A stretch of 64,000 bases of DNA from Geodermatophilus saharensis (GCF_900188205.1 NZ_FZOH01000002.1:62001-126000); one strand, 5' to 3'. Shown: positions 1 through 8,895, counted from the stretch's first letter. Notes: generated by a model not told the origin, from the sequence alone. Program-made: numbers and translations.

Positions 1-242
1 AGCACCCCGCCCGCAGCGCCGCCGCCGACTACAAGTTCGAGCTGCACGCCCGGCTGGAGCGGCTGGCCGAGGCCGTCGCGCCCGGCACCGGCGAGGACCT
101 CGCCGCGCAGGTGCACCTGATCATCGACGGCATGTACCTCTCCGGCGGCCTGCTCGGGCCCGACGGCCCGGCCGCGCACGGCCGCGACCTGGCCGAGCGG
201 CTGGTCGACATCGCCGTCGCCCGGTCGGCGGCGGGCGCCTGA
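1..242 (+). CDS. TetR-family regulator, C-terminal part (5' end outside window)
   Basis: The frame is open from the window edge and ends at TGA 240-242, giving about 79 residues. The segment QVHLIIDGMYLSGGLLG followed by a hydrophobic helix resembles the C-terminal ligand/dimer domain of TetR-family repressors. The DNA-binding half is outside the window, so target and ligand cannot be judged. Family call from remembered sequence style only. Confidence 0.6.
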   Translation, partial: HPARSAAADYKFELHARLERLAEAVAPGTGEDLAAQVHLIIDGMYLSGGLLGPDGPAAHGRDLAERLVDIAVARSAAGA

Positions 243-297
243 GGGCCGCTCCCCCGCTCGCCGGGCGGAGGCGTCCGGCAGACCCCAGGATGATCCG

Positions 298-723
298 GTG
301 AGCGCCGACCGCAGCCGCCCCGACCTGGACGACACGACCGTGGAGGGGCTGGGCAAGCTCTCCGAGGCCCTCGAGACGATCGAGCAGGCGCGCGGGCAGC
401 TCTACGGCTTCCACCAGCACTCCGGGAAGGCCGACCTGCTGCTGCAGGACGCCGTCGAGCTGTTCCGCAAGGCCGGGCACACCGAGCTGGCCGACGACCT
501 CGACCGCGACCTGGTGGGCCGCAACGTCATCGCCGACCGGTGGACCTTCCAGATCGTCGAGGACTACGACGCGACCTACTGGTCGGTCTTCCGCGCCTTC
601 GACGAGCGGGCACGCACCGAGCTCGCCGACGGCGACCGGCACGTCTACGAGGCCCGCATGAAGCAGCGCGAGCGGACCCAGGGACACCCCGCGCACGAGG
701 CCGGCCCGGCGCTCTCGGAGTGA
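298..723 (+). CDS. conserved actinobacterial hypothetical protein
   Basis: A 141-residue soluble, mostly helical, charged protein without signal peptide or membrane segment. It resembles a conserved actinobacterial family of unknown role (pattern FHQHSGKADLLLQDAVELFRKAG, then WTFQIVEDYD). GTG was chosen as start because a -10-like CAGGAT at 286-291 sits 6 bases upstream and there is no Shine-Dalgarno sequence, suggesting a leaderless transcript. No function is assigned. Confidence 0.75.
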   Translation: MSADRSRPDLDDTTVEGLGKLSEALETIEQARGQLYGFHQHSGKADLLLQDAVELFRKAGHTELADDLDRDLVGRNVIADRWTFQIVEDYDATYWSVFRAFDERARTELADGDRHVYEARMKQRERTQGHPAHEAGPALSE

Positions 724-769
724 CCGCCTGCGGTCGCCGCCGACCCGCGGCGGCCGCAGACTCGGACCG

Positions 770-958
770 GTGAACACGCGCGAGCAGAAGATGCCCGAGC
801 CGGAGTCCCCGCGCTCGGTCGGCCCCCTCGGCAGCAGCACGTCCGGCCCGCCGGCCCCCGACTCCGACGGCCCCGAGGGCACCGGCCCGGCCGACGGCGC
901 CGCGGGCCCGTCCTACCCGCCCGCGGAGACCGAGCCCGCGGCCCACCGCCGCGACTGA
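770..958 (+). CDS. small disordered acidic protein
   Basis: A 62-residue open frame, rich in Pro, Gly, Ser, Asp and Glu and without hydrophobic core, so probably intrinsically disordered. GTG start with CAGACT at 757-762, 7 bases upstream, which would fit leaderless transcription. Coding status rests on composition and this promoter-like box; it could be a chance frame. Confidence 0.45.
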   Translation: MNTREQKMPEPESPRSVGPLGSSTSGPPAPDSDGPEGTGPADGAAGPSYPPAETEPAAHRRD

Positions 959-1009
959 CCGGCGCCGGCCGGCGGTTTGAGTGCGCGTCCCGGCGGACAG
1001 ATCCGGGGC

Positions 1010-1387
1010 GTGACCGCTCCCGGATCGCCTGCCGAGCCCCGGCCGTCCGCCCCGGGTACCGACCCGTTCGCCACCGGGACCTCCCCGTACGCGACGGGCG
1101 GCACCCCGACGGCGCCCACCCCCACCCCTGCCCCTGCCCGGACGCCGTCCCGCACCCGGTCGGCCGGTCGCACGCTGGGCAGGGGCCTGGCGCTGGCCCT
1201 GCTGATCACCGTCACGGTGGTCCTCGTGCTGTTCATCGTGTTCAACGGCGAGACGGTGCCGATCAGCCTCGTCTTCACCGACGTGCGCGCCCCGCTGGTG
1301 GTGGCGCTGCTCATCGCGGCGGGGCTCGGTGCCCTGATCGGCCTGCTCGCGGCTGCCGTGCTCGCCGCCCGCCGCCGCAGCCGCTGA
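1010..1387 (+). CDS. LapA/DUF1049-type membrane protein
   Basis: 125 residues from the GTG chosen here (an in-frame TTG at 977 would add 11). A Pro/Thr-rich cytoplasmic N-terminus of about 60 residues precedes two membrane helices separated by a short loop (FNGETVPISLVF) and an Arg-rich tail, the pattern of the LapA/DUF1049 family. In Gram-negatives LapA assists lipopolysaccharide assembly; in actinobacteria the role is unknown. Start choice is uncertain. Confidence 0.7.
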   Translation: MTAPGSPAEPRPSAPGTDPFATGTSPYATGGTPTAPTPTPAPARTPSRTRSAGRTLGRGLALALLITVTVVLVLFIVFNGETVPISLVFTDVRAPLVVALLIAAGLGALIGLLAAAVLAARRRSR

Positions 1388-1479
1388 CCCGCGCCGGACC
1401 CACCGGGCACCCCGACGGCCCGGGACACATCCGCAGCTGACCCCTGCGAGCGTGTCCCGGGCCGCGGCCTTGCTCCTGG

Positions 1480-1516
1480 TTACCCGCCGGTAATAACGTT
1501 GGTTACCGGCGAGTAG
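1480..1516. promoter_or_regulatory. palindromic operator upstream of acyl-CoA dehydrogenase
   Basis: Two 14-bp arms, TTACCCGCCGGTAA (1480-1493) and TTACCGGCGAGTAG (1503-1516), are reverse complements with two mismatches and each is itself near-palindromic. They lie 47-83 bases before the ATG at 1563. Motifs of the TTACY-GCGRGTAA type occur before fatty-acid degradation genes in actinobacteria under TetR-type regulators. The regulator here is not identified. Confidence 0.6.
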
Positions 1517-1562
1517 CCACTGCTCGCCGCCCACCGGCACGGAGCAACGGAGCCAGACCGCC

Positions 1563-3407
1563 ATGAGCCACTACACCGCGAACCTGCGGGACCTCGAGTT
1601 CAACCTGTTCGAGTTCCTGGACACCAAGGACCGGTTCGGCACCGGCCCGTTCGAGCAGATGGACGCCGAGACCGCGCGCGGCGTGCTCGCCGAGATCCGC
1701 CGGCTGGCCGAGGGCCCGATCGCCGAGAGCTTCGCCGACGCCGACCGCAACCCCCCGGTGTTCGACCCCGCCACGCACTCGGTGGCGCTGCCCGAGAGCT
1801 TCGTCCGGTCGGTGCGGGCCCTCGAGGACGGCGAGTGGTACCGCCTGGACCTGCCCGAGGAGCTCGGCGGCTTCGGCGCCCCGCACGCGCTGACGTGGGG
1901 TGCCTTCGAGATGGTGCTCGGCGCCAACCCCGCCGTCTTCGTGTACGGGGCGTGGGCGGCCTTCGCCGCCGTCCTGCACGAGCTGGGCAACGCCGACCAG
2001 AAGCGGCTCGCCGAGCTCATGATCGAGCACAGGTGGGGCGCCACCATGGTGCTCACCGAGCCCGACGCCGGCTCCGACGTCGGCGCCGGCCGCACGAGGG
2101 CCGTGCAGCAGCCCGACGGCTCCTGGCACCTCACCGGCGTCAAGCGGTTCATCACCAGCGCCGAGCACGACCTCAGCGACAACATCGTCCACCTCGTGCT
2201 GGCCCGGCCCGAGGGCGCGGGGCCGGGCACCAAGGGGCTGTCGCTGTTCGTCGTCCCCAAGGTCCACGTCGACCTCGCCACCGGTGCGCTCGGCGAGCGC
2301 AACGGCGTGTACGTGACCAACGTCGAGAAGAAGATGGGCCTCAAGGTCTCCACGACCTGCGAGCTGACCTTCGGCGACGGGCCCGTGCCGGCGAAGGGCT
2401 GGCTGGTCGGCGACGTGCACGACGGCATCGCGCAGATGTTCAAGGTCATCGAGCACGCCCGGATGTTCGTGGGCACCAAGGCGATCGCCACGCTGTCGGC
2501 CGGCTACCAGGTGGCCCTCGACTACGCCCGGAGCCGCGTGCAGGGCGCCGACCTCACCGCGACGAGCAAGGACGCCCCGCGGGTGACCATCACCCACCAC
2601 CCCGACGTGCGCCGCTCGCTCATGCGGCAGAAGGCCTACGCCGAGGGCATGCGGGCGCTCTACCTCTACACCGCCACCTTCCGCGACCAGGTCACCGAGG
2701 CCGAGGCCGCCGGCACCGCCGACGGCGAGGCGGCCCGGCTCGCCGCCCGCGTCAACGACCTGCTGCTGCCGGTGGTCAAGGGCTTCGGCTCCGAGCGGGC
2801 CACCGAGCTGCTGACCAGCGAGTCGCTGCAGTGCCTGGGCGGCTCGGGGTACCTGCAGGACTACCCGGTCGAGCAGTACATCCGCGACTCCAAGATCGAC
2901 ACCCTCTACGAGGGCACGACGGCGATCCAGGGGCAGGACTTCTTCTTCCGCAAGATCGTCAAGGACGGCGGGGTCGCGCTGACCTGGCTGGCCGGCCAGA
3001 TTCAGGCCACGATCGACGCGGAGGCCGGCAACGGCCGGCTCAAGGAGGAGCGGGCGCACCTGGCCACCGCCCTCGGCGAGGTCCAGGCGATGCTGACGGC
3101 CATGTTCGGGCAGCTCAGCGGCGCCCAGGAGGACATGACCAGCCTGTACCGGGTCGGCCAGAACACCACCCGGCTGCTGCTCGCCGTCGGCGACCTGGTC
3201 ACCGCCTGGCTGCTGGTGCGCCAGTCCGAGGTCGCGCTGGCCGCACTGGCCGGCGAGGTCGGCGAGAAGGACCGGCTGTTCTACGAGGGCAAGCTCGCCG
3301 CCACCCGCTTCTTCGCCACCCAGGTGCTGCCGCGCCTGGCCGGCGAGCGGGCCATCGTCGAGGCCACCGACAACGCGCTGATGGAGGTCCCCGAGGCCGC
3401 CTTCTGA
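1563..3407 (+). CDS. acyl-CoA dehydrogenase, FadE5-like
   Basis: A flavoenzyme predicted to make the first double bond in beta-oxidation of acyl-CoAs. At 614 residues it is of the long FadE5 type: an extra N-terminal helical region (1-80), the FAD/acyl-CoA dehydrogenase core (about 80-470, with [12 protein letters not shown]) and a C-terminal helical extension. The catalytic base is probably Glu450 in YEGTTAIQG. Start ATG follows GGAGCAACGGAGCC. It stands alone between a palindromic operator and three downstream hairpins, so it is probably monocistronic and acyl-CoA-responsive. Family call is strong by whole-length resemblance to mycobacterial FadE5; substrate chain length is not predictable. 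Confidence 0.92.
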   Translation: MSHYTANLRDLEFNLFEFLDTKDRFGTGPFEQMDAETARGVLAEIRRLAEGPIAESFADADRNPPVFDPATHSVALPESFVRSVRALEDGEWYRLDLPEELGGFGAPHALTWGAFEMVLGANPAVFVYGAWAAFAAVLHELGNADQKRLAELMIEHRWGATMVLTEPDAGSDVGAGRTRAVQQPDGSWHLTGVKRFITSAEHDLSDNIVHLVLARPEGAGPGTKGLSLFVVPKVHVDLATGALGERNGVYVTNVEKKMGLKVSTTCELTFGDGPVPAKGWLVGDVHDGIAQMFKVIEHARMFVGTKAIATLSAGYQVALDYARSRVQGADLTATSKDAPRVTITHHPDVRRSLMRQKAYAEGMRALYLYTATFRDQVTEAEAAGTADGEAARLAARVNDLLLPVVKGFGSERATELLTSESLQCLGGSGYLQDYPVEQYIRDSKIDTLYEGTTAIQGQDFFFRKIVKDGGVALTWLAGQIQATIDAEAGNGRLKEERAHLATALGEVQAMLTAMFGQLSGAQEDMTSLYRVGQNTTRLLLAVGDLVTAWLLVRQSEVALAALAGEVGEKDRLFYEGKLAATRFFATQVLPRLAGERAIVEATDNALMEVPEAAF

Positions 3408-3410
3408 GCC

Positions 3411-3432
3411 GGGCACTTCCGCGGAAGTGCCC
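3411..3432. repeat. palindromic 3'-end repeat, copy 1 (core CTTCCGCGGAAG)
   Basis: A perfect 22-bp palindrome containing GCACTTCCGCGGAAGTGC starts 4 bases after the fadE stop. The same 18-bp core recurs at 30494, 39639 and 39670, with a one-mismatch copy at 3443. All lie just downstream of gene ends. It may act as a terminator stem or a protein-binding site; there is no U-tract. Confidence 0.85.
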
Positions 3433-3442
3433 GCAGAGGTCC

Positions 3443-3464
3443 GGGCACGTCCGCGGAAGTGCCC
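3443..3464. repeat. palindromic 3'-end repeat, copy 2 (one mismatch)
   Basis: Same unit as copy 1 but with GCACGT in place of GCACTT in the left arm, so one pair is broken. It follows copy 1 after 10 bases in the same intergenic space. Confidence 0.8.
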
Positions 3465-3468
3465 GGCA

Positions 3469-3505
3469 CCGGCACCCCGTCGTCCCCAGGACGGCGGGGT
3501 GCCGG
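3469..3505 (+). terminator. hairpin downstream of acyl-CoA dehydrogenase
   Basis: The arms 3469-3485 and 3489-3505 pair over 17 positions with one mismatch around a 3-base loop. The hairpin is GC-rich without a clear U-tract, as is common in actinobacteria. It lies between fadE and the next small gene, after the two palindromic repeats. Confidence 0.65.
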
Positions 3506-3567
3506 CCGTTTCGGGGCGACGACGGGGGGCATGGCCTCCGGGACGGCATCGTCCGACCGGAGGCACC

Positions 3568-3819
3568 ATGACCGACCCGCAGGGCAGCGACCGCATCCAG
3601 CAGGGCGTCCCGACCGCCTCGGGCACCGGCGACAACAGCAGCACCGGCACCGGCTTCGACGACGTCCCGCTCACCGCCGACGAGGCGATCGAGCGCGACG
3701 CGGCCTCCGGTGACGACCTGCCCGCCCGCGCCGACGGCGACGTCGCCCGCGCCAAGGGGGCCGGTGCGTCCGGCGAGGTCGCGGGGCCCACGCCCCGATC
3801 CGGAGGAGGCAACGACTGA
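3568..3819 (+). CDS. small acidic, probably disordered protein
   Basis: 83 residues, Asp/Gly/Ser/Thr-rich with almost no hydrophobic residues. The start ATG follows ACCGGAGGCACC. The centre (DDVPLTADEAIERDA) is related to the following gene (RDVTLTTDEDAQRDD): shared D-V-x-L-T-x-D-E-x3-R-D. The stop overlaps the next start, so the two are probably translationally coupled. Function unknown; composition suggests a hydrophilin-like or flexible protein. Confidence 0.72.
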   Translation: MTDPQGSDRIQQGVPTASGTGDNSSTGTGFDDVPLTADEAIERDAASGDDLPARADGDVARAKGAGASGEVAGPTPRSGGGND

Positions 3820-4010
3820 TGAGCGAGACCGACCACAGCGGCTACGGGGAGTCCCCCGACACCACCGACGGCCCGACCGAGGCGAACATGGTCGACGGCG
3901 TCCCCGGCCAGGACCGGTCCGACGGCGGCGAGCGCGACGTCACCCTCACCACCGACGAGGACGCCCAGCGCGACGACTCGGTCGTCCGCGGCGGCAACCA
4001 GGCCGGCTGA
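3819..4010 (+). CDS. small acidic protein, paralogue of preceding gene
   Basis: 63 residues, strongly acidic and polar. Its ATG shares one base with the upstream TGA (TGATG at 3817-3821) and the GGAGGA at 3802-3807 serves as ribosome site, which supports real coupled translation. It shares the D-V-x-L-T-x-D-E-x3-R-D motif with its neighbour. No known domain. Confidence 0.72.
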   Translation: MSETDHSGYGESPDTTDGPTEANMVDGVPGQDRSDGGERDVTLTTDEDAQRDDSVVRGGNQAG

Positions 4011-4020
4011 GCGCCCGGGC

Positions 4021-4626
4021 TCAGATCCAGCCGTGGCGGCGGGCGACCTCCACGGCCGCGTGCCGGTTGGCCGCGCCGAGCTTGCCCGCCGCCGAGGACA
4101 GGTGGTTGCGCACGGTCCCCGGTGACAGGTGCGCCCGGGCGGCGATCTCCTCGACCGGCGCGCCGCCGGCGGCCAGTTCCAGGACGTCGGCCTCGCGGGG
4201 CGTGAGCGGGCTGTCCCCGGCGCTGATCGCCTCGGCGGCCAGCTCCGGGTCCACGTAGCGGCCGCCGCGGGCGACGGTCCGGACGACGTCGGTGAGCACC
4301 GGCGCGCTGACCGTCTTCGGCAGGAACCCGCGCACCCCCGCCGCGAGCGCGCGCTTGAGGTGCCCGGCGCGGCCGTGCCCGGTGACGATGACGACCGCGC
4401 AGTCGGGCGCGAGCGACCCCAGCTGCGCGGCCACCGTGATGCCGTCGAGGTCGGGCATCTGCAGGTCCAGCACGGCGACGTCGGGGGCGTGCCGGCGGGC
4501 CATCGCCAGCGCCTCGTCGCCGGAGGCGGCCTGGGCGACCACCTCGAGGTCGTCCTCGAGCGCCAGCAGCGCGGCCAGCGCCGAGCGGATGAGGTTCTCG
4601 TCGTCGGCGAGCAGCACCCGGATCAC
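4021..4626 (-). CDS. NarL/DesR-type response regulator
   Basis: 201 residues: receiver domain (1-120; acidic pocket D8/D9, phospho-acceptor Asp54 in VAVLDLQMPDLDG, Lys in FLPKT) and a LuxR-type HTH (about 138-198, LTPREADVLELAAGG). GTG overlaps the kinase stop by four bases (GTGA), showing coupling. It is the last gene of an ABC exporter/kinase/regulator operon resembling the DesKR arrangement, so it probably controls that exporter. The signal is unknown. Confidence 0.9.
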   Translation of the reverse strand: MIRVLLADDENLIRSALAALLALEDDLEVVAQAASGDEALAMARRHAPDVAVLDLQMPDLDGITVAAQLGSLAPDCAVVIVTGHGRAGHLKRALAAGVRGFLPKTVSAPVLTDVVRTVARGGRYVDPELAAEAISAGDSPLTPREADVLELAAGGAPVEEIAARAHLSPGTVRNHLSSAAGKLGAANRHAAVEVARRHGWI

Positions 4627-5873
4627 ACGCGCACCCCGACCGGGACGGTGGCGGTGAGCACGAACCGGTCGCCGTCCCGGCCCGCGGCCAGCCGGCCGCC
4701 GGTGGCCGCCAGCCGCTCGGCCAGGCCGGCCAGCCCGCTGCCCCCGCCGCCGGCCGTCGCGGTCACGCCGTCGTTGACCACCCGCAGCGCCGCGGTGCCG
4801 CCGTCGGTGGACAGCTCCACCGTGCACCGGGTCGCCCGGCTGTGCCGCAGCACGTTGGTCACCGCCTCCCGCACCACCCAGCCCAGCGCCGTCTGCACCG
4901 GCCCGGGCAGGGCCACGGCGTCGTCGTCCCCGGTCACCGTGACGTCCACCCCGGCGGCGCGCAGCACCGACCGGGCACCGGCCAGCTCGCCGGGCAGGTC
5001 GCTGCCGCGGTACCCGCGGACGACGTCGCGCACCTCCCGCAGCGACTCCTCGGCGACCCGGCTGATGTCGGCGAGCTCCTCGGCCGCGCCGTCGCGCCCG
5101 CGGCGCACCAGCTCGGCGGCCAGCTGGCTCTTCACCGCGATCACCGAGAGGTTGCGGCCCATGACGTCGTGCAGGTCGCGGGCGAAGCGCAGCCGCTCCT
5201 CGGCGACGGCGAGCTGCGCCTGCACCGCGCGGCTGCGCTCCATCTCGACGACGACGTCGAGCACCCACACCGTGAACCGGAAGGCGAGGGCCAGCCCGGT
5301 CACCGCGGACCCCAGGACGACGGCGAGGACGGCGGCCGTCGCGAACGGGGTCCCCGCGGCGAGGACGACGGCCGCCGTGGCCCCGCCGATCCCGAAGCCC
5401 CATCGCGCGAGCGCGCGGGTCGGCCACACCGGCGTCACCGCGGTGAGCACCATCGCCAGCGGCATCGCCACCCCCCAGGACAGGGCCGGCGTGCGGTCCT
5501 CCTGTCCGGCGAACGCCAGCACCCCCAGCGCCGCGGTCACCAGGCCGGCGAACGCGGCGGCGACCAGCGGCCCGCGCGCCGGAGGGCGGTCCTCCCGGCG
5601 CGCGTCCAGCCAGGCCCGGGCCAGCACGACCGTGGTGACCGCGACGGCGGCCGACCCGCCGACGAACGCGGCGACCCCGGCACCGGAGGCGGGGCCCTCG
5701 GCGGACCCCGAGACGAGGAGCGCGAGCAGCGGCGTCATCGCCAGCCAGCCGTAGAACGACCAGCGCGTGTACAGGTCGAGGCGCTGGGGGTCGGAGCGGT
5801 CCCGCCACCAGCGCGCGACGGTCGGCACGGCGCCCATGCTGCCGTACCGGCCGTCGGGTCCCCCACCGCTCAC
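4623..5873 (-). CDS. sensor histidine kinase (HisKA_3 type)
   Basis: 416 residues from the GTG that overlaps the permease stop (GTGA, 5870-5873); an ATG at 5837 would remove 12 residues. About five or six membrane helices (40-195) lead to a HisKA_3 dimerisation domain with His235 in RDLHDVMGRN and a HATPase domain (REAVTNVLRHS, GSGLAGLAERL). It is expected to phosphorylate the adjacent regulator. The membrane part lacks a large extracellular loop, typical of intramembrane or lipid-sensing kinases. Confidence 0.88.
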   Translation of the reverse strand: MSGGGPDGRYGSMGAVPTVARWWRDRSDPQRLDLYTRWSFYGWLAMTPLLALLVSGSAEGPASGAGVAAFVGGSAAVAVTTVVLARAWLDARREDRPPARGPLVAAAFAGLVTAALGVLAFAGQEDRTPALSWGVAMPLAMVLTAVTPVWPTRALARWGFGIGGATAAVVLAAGTPFATAAVLAVVLGSAVTGLALAFRFTVWVLDVVVEMERSRAVQAQLAVAEERLRFARDLHDVMGRNLSVIAVKSQLAAELVRRGRDGAAEELADISRVAEESLREVRDVVRGYRGSDLPGELAGARSVLRAAGVDVTVTGDDDAVALPGPVQTALGWVVREAVTNVLRHSRATRCTVELSTDGGTAALRVVNDGVTATAGGGGSGLAGLAERLAATGGRLAAGRDGDRFVLTATVPVGVRV

Positions 5874-6676
5874 CGGCGGGGTGCCCACCGGAAGACCCGC
5901 GGGGCGACCAGCGTCGCCAGGGCGATCCAGCCGGCCAGCACCAGCAGCGGCTGCGGTGCGGCGGCCCAGGCGCCGGCCCAGTCGACGGTCCGGCCGTCCC
6001 AGGTCTGCCCGGCCAGGCCCAGCCGGGCCAGCTCCACGACGGGCTCGACCGGGGTCAGCCGGAGGACCTGGGCCACCTGCTCCGGGAAGGCCGTCAGCGG
6101 CACGAGGACGCCGGAGGTGACCGAGGCGAGGGTCACCAGCGGCAGGGTCGTGATCTGCGCGCTCTCGGCCGTGCGGGTGAACGAGGTGCTGGCCGCGGCC
6201 AGCAGCGTCATCAGCGCCGCCCCGCCCAGCAGCGCGAGCACCGGCAGGACGACGTCGGTCGGCGTCGACCACTCGCCGATGACGGCGGTGCCGGCGAGCA
6301 CCAGCGCCACCTGCACGAGCGTGACCAGAAGTGTCGGGGCGGCGGTGCCGAGCAGCACCTCGGCAGGGGTGAGCTCGCCGCTGCGCATCCGCTGCAGCAC
6401 CAGCTCCTCGCGGCGGGCGACGTAGGTGGTGACCAGGTTGTAGTAGGTGAGGAAGACCAGCGTCACGGCGACGGCGGTGACGGCGAGGCGCGGGCCCAGC
6501 GGGCCGTCCCCGCCGAGCCCGGCGGCCGGGACGACGGCGACGAGGAACAGCGGCAGCAGCACCGAGTTGACGACGGCGGTGCGGTTGCGCAGCAGCAGCC
6601 GGGTCTCGGCGGCGGCGAGCGCGCGGACCCGTCGCAGGCCGGACGGGGCGGGAGCCGGTGCGGTCAGGGCGGTCAT
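5870..6676 (-). CDS. ABC-2 type transporter permease
   Basis: 268 residues with six predicted membrane helices in the ABC-2 pattern: TM1 after a cytoplasmic start (LLLRNRTAVVNSVLLPLFLV), the LTYYNLVTTYVARREE segment, and a final hydrophobic stretch. The ATG follows GGAGG (6681-6685). It lies 26 bases after the ATPase gene. Together they probably export a drug, peptide or lipid; substrate unknown. Confidence 0.88.
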   Translation of the reverse strand: MTALTAPAPAPSGLRRVRALAAAETRLLLRNRTAVVNSVLLPLFLVAVVPAAGLGGDGPLGPRLAVTAVAVTLVFLTYYNLVTTYVARREELVLQRMRSGELTPAEVLLGTAAPTLLVTLVQVALVLAGTAVIGEWSTPTDVVLPVLALLGGAALMTLLAAASTSFTRTAESAQITTLPLVTLASVTSGVLVPLTAFPEQVAQVLRLTPVEPVVELARLGLAGQTWDGRTVDWAGAWAAAPQPLLVLAGWIALATLVAPRVFRWAPRR

Positions 6677-6702
6677 GGGGACCTCCAGGGGTGGGGCTGC
6701 GG

Positions 6703-7656
6703 TCAGGACGGGTCGGCGCCGTCGGCGACGGCGAGGAAGGCCTGCTCGAGGGACGCGGCACGGGCCTGCAGCCCGCCCAGGACGAGGTCGTGCGCGTCGG
6801 CCCAGGCCAGCAGGGCCGTGAGCACCGGCTGCAGTGCCCGGGTGTGCAGCTCGACCCGCGGGACCGCGGAGACGACCTGCGCGCCGGGGACGGCCGGCAG
6901 GGCGGGGGCGCCGGCGGGGAGGGTGAAACGGACGGTGGCCGGCTGGGTGGCGGCGATCTCGGCCGCGGTGCCGGACAGCACGATCCGGCCGGCCCGCATG
7001 ACCGCGATCCGGTCGGCGAGCTCCTCGGCCTCCTCGAGGTGGTGGGTGGTGAGCACCACCGCGGCGCCCTCGGCCACCCGCTGCCGGACCAGTGCCCAGA
7101 CGGTGCGGCGGCTCTCGGGGTCCAGGCCGGTGGTGGGCTCGTCGAGGACGACGACCCGCGGGGAGCCCAGCAGCGCGAGCGTGAGGTCGAGCCGGCGCCG
7201 CTCGCCGCCGGAGAGGCTGCGCACCCGCAGGCCGGCCCGGTCGGTCAGGCCCACCTGGGCGAGCCCCTCGTCGACCGGGCGGGGGGCGGTGAGGGTCGCC
7301 GCCCACAGGGCGACGGTCTCGCGCACGGTGAGGTCGGCGGGCAGGCCGCTGGACTGCAGCAGCACGCCCAGGTGCGGGCGGACGGCGGCGCGCTCGGTGA
7401 CCGGGTCGGCGCCGAGCACGCGGACGGTGCCGCCGGACGCGGGGGCGAGGCCCTCCACCACCTCCAGCGCGGAGGTCTTGCCCGCGCCGTTGACGCCGAG
7501 CAGCGCGAACACCTCACCGGGGCGGACCTCGAAGCTGATGCCGCGCACGGCCTCGACCTCGCCGTGGCGGCGGCGCAGGTCGGTGACCTCGACGACGGGC
7601 GCCGCGGCGCCGGCGGGGAGCGGTCCGGCGGCGGGAGCCGGGCGGGTGAGCTGCAC
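6703..7656 (-). CDS. ABC transporter ATP-binding protein
   Basis: 317 residues. Walker A GVNGAGKT (54-61), signature LSGGERRRLDL, Walker B VVVLDEPTTGLDP and switch His in TTHHLEEAEE are all present, so the ATPase should be active. The GTG start is set by AGGAGG eight bases before it; longer frames upstream lack this. A roughly 70-residue C-terminal extension is usual in DrrA/CcmA-like exporters. First gene of the exporter/two-component operon. Confidence 0.92.
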   Translation of the reverse strand: MQLTRPAPAAGPLPAGAAAPVVEVTDLRRRHGEVEAVRGISFEVRPGEVFALLGVNGAGKTSALEVVEGLAPASGGTVRVLGADPVTERAAVRPHLGVLLQSSGLPADLTVRETVALWAATLTAPRPVDEGLAQVGLTDRAGLRVRSLSGGERRRLDLTLALLGSPRVVVLDEPTTGLDPESRRTVWALVRQRVAEGAAVVLTTHHLEEAEELADRIAVMRAGRIVLSGTAAEIAATQPATVRFTLPAGAPALPAVPGAQVVSAVPRVELHTRALQPVLTALLAWADAHDLVLGGLQARAASLEQAFLAVADGADPS

Positions 7657-7847
7657 GGGGCCTCCTCTCGGTGCCCCGCCGGCCGCGGGTCGGCCGGTCC
7701 TCCGGGGCACGTCCCCACGCTCCCGCCGGACCGGGTCCGGGACAGGTGCCGTCCCTCACGACCTGGCGCGCCCGGTGCACGGGCCGGCCATGACGCGTGT
7801 CACGGGTGTCCCGTGCCGGCGCCGCGGGGACCGCTAGCGTCGCGGCC

Positions 7848-8600
7848 ATGAGCGCAGACGACCTCGCAGGACGGCGGGCGATGGTGACCGGCGGCGGCTC
7901 GGGCATCGGCCGGGCGGTCGCGGCGCGGCTGGCGCGGGCCGGCGCCGCCGTGGTCGTCGTCGACCGGGACGCCGCGGCCGCCGAGGAGGTGGCCCGCGCG
8001 GTGGGCGGCACCGCCGTCGCCGCCGACCTGTCCGACCTCGACGCCCTCGGCGGGCTGGACCTCGACGTCGACGTGCTGGTCAACAACGCCGGCTTCCAGC
8101 ACGTGGCCCCGCTGCACGAGTTCCCGCCGGAGGTCTTCTCCATGATCCTGCGGCTGATGGTCGAGACGCCGTTCCGGCTGGTCCGCGCCGCGCTGCCGCA
8201 CATGTACGGCCGCGGCTGGGGACGGGTGGTGCACACCAGCTCGGTGCACGGCCACATCGCCTCGCCGTACAAGTCCGCCTACGTCACCGCCAAGCACGCG
8301 CTGGAGGGGCTGTCGAAGGTGATCGCGCTCGAGGGCGCGGCGCACGGCGTCACCTCCAACTGCGTGGCGCCGGCCTACGTGCGCACGCCGCTGGTGGAGG
8401 GACAGATCGCCGACCAGGCCCGCACCCACGGCATCTCCGAGGACGAGGTGGTCGAACGGGTGATGCTCGCGCCCGCGGCGATCCGGCGGCTGATCGAGCC
8501 GGCCGAGGTGGCCGACGCCGTCGCCTGGCTGTGCTCGCCGTCGGCGGCGTCGGTCACCGGCACGTCCCTGCGGATGGACGGCGGCTGGACCGCCCACTGA
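7848..8600 (+). CDS. bdhA: 3-hydroxybutyrate dehydrogenase (SDR)
   Basis: 250-residue short-chain dehydrogenase expected to interconvert 3-hydroxybutyrate and acetoacetate with NAD. The nucleotide motif TGGGSGIG (14-21), NNAG (79-82) and catalytic Ser132, Tyr145, Lys149 are present. The segment SVHGHIASPYKSAYVTAKHA and the end TSLRMDGGWTAH are typical of BdhA. A TAGCGT box seven bases before ATG and no ribosome site suggest a leaderless transcript. It fits functionally with the acetoacetyl-CoA synthetase at 55.2-57.2 kb. Confidence 0.9.
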   Translation: MSADDLAGRRAMVTGGGSGIGRAVAARLARAGAAVVVVDRDAAAAEEVARAVGGTAVAADLSDLDALGGLDLDVDVLVNNAGFQHVAPLHEFPPEVFSMILRLMVETPFRLVRAALPHMYGRGWGRVVHTSSVHGHIASPYKSAYVTAKHALEGLSKVIALEGAAHGVTSNCVAPAYVRTPLVEGQIADQARTHGISEDEVVERVMLAPAAIRRLIEPAEVADAVAWLCSPSAASVTGTSLRMDGGWTAH

Positions 8601-8622
8601 CCTCCGGAGGGGCGCCGACCGG

Positions 8623-8802
8623 TCAGCCGACGACCCCGGGCGGGATGATCGTGGTGTCGATGTCCTGGTGCCTGCCGCAGCGCCGGCAGATCTTGTGGTC
8701 GGGGCCGCGGAGCCGCTCGTCCTCGGGACGGCGCTGCACGTAGGCGTGGAACCCCAACCGGCACGACAGGGGCTTGCGGACGGTGCTCGCGTCGCCGGCC
8801 AT
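8623..8802 (-). CDS. small protein with CxxC knuckle
   Basis: 59 residues, basic, ATG preceded by GAGGAGG. It carries a Cys near residue 14 and a C-R-R-C knuckle with a following His (KICRRCGRHQD), possibly a small zinc-binding fold. Convergent with bdhA, 22 bases apart. Similar short basic proteins occur in actinobacteria, but no role is known. Confidence 0.7.
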   Translation of the reverse strand: MAGDASTVRKPLSCRLGFHAYVQRRPEDERLRGPDHKICRRCGRHQDIDTTIIPPGVVG

Positions 8803-8895
8803 GGCGATCGCCTCCTCGTCGGGACACCCAGGGTGGCACCGGCGGCCTCCCCGTGGGAGCCCCGGACGCGCGCCGGCGGCACCTACCCTGGTCCG

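Noticed and set aside
1503-3836. A long minus-strand frame opposite the acyl-CoA dehydrogenase
   Set aside because: Its translation is His/Gly/Val/Asp-rich as expected from antisense of a high-GC gene; the sense strand shows a full enzyme family match and a ribosome site.
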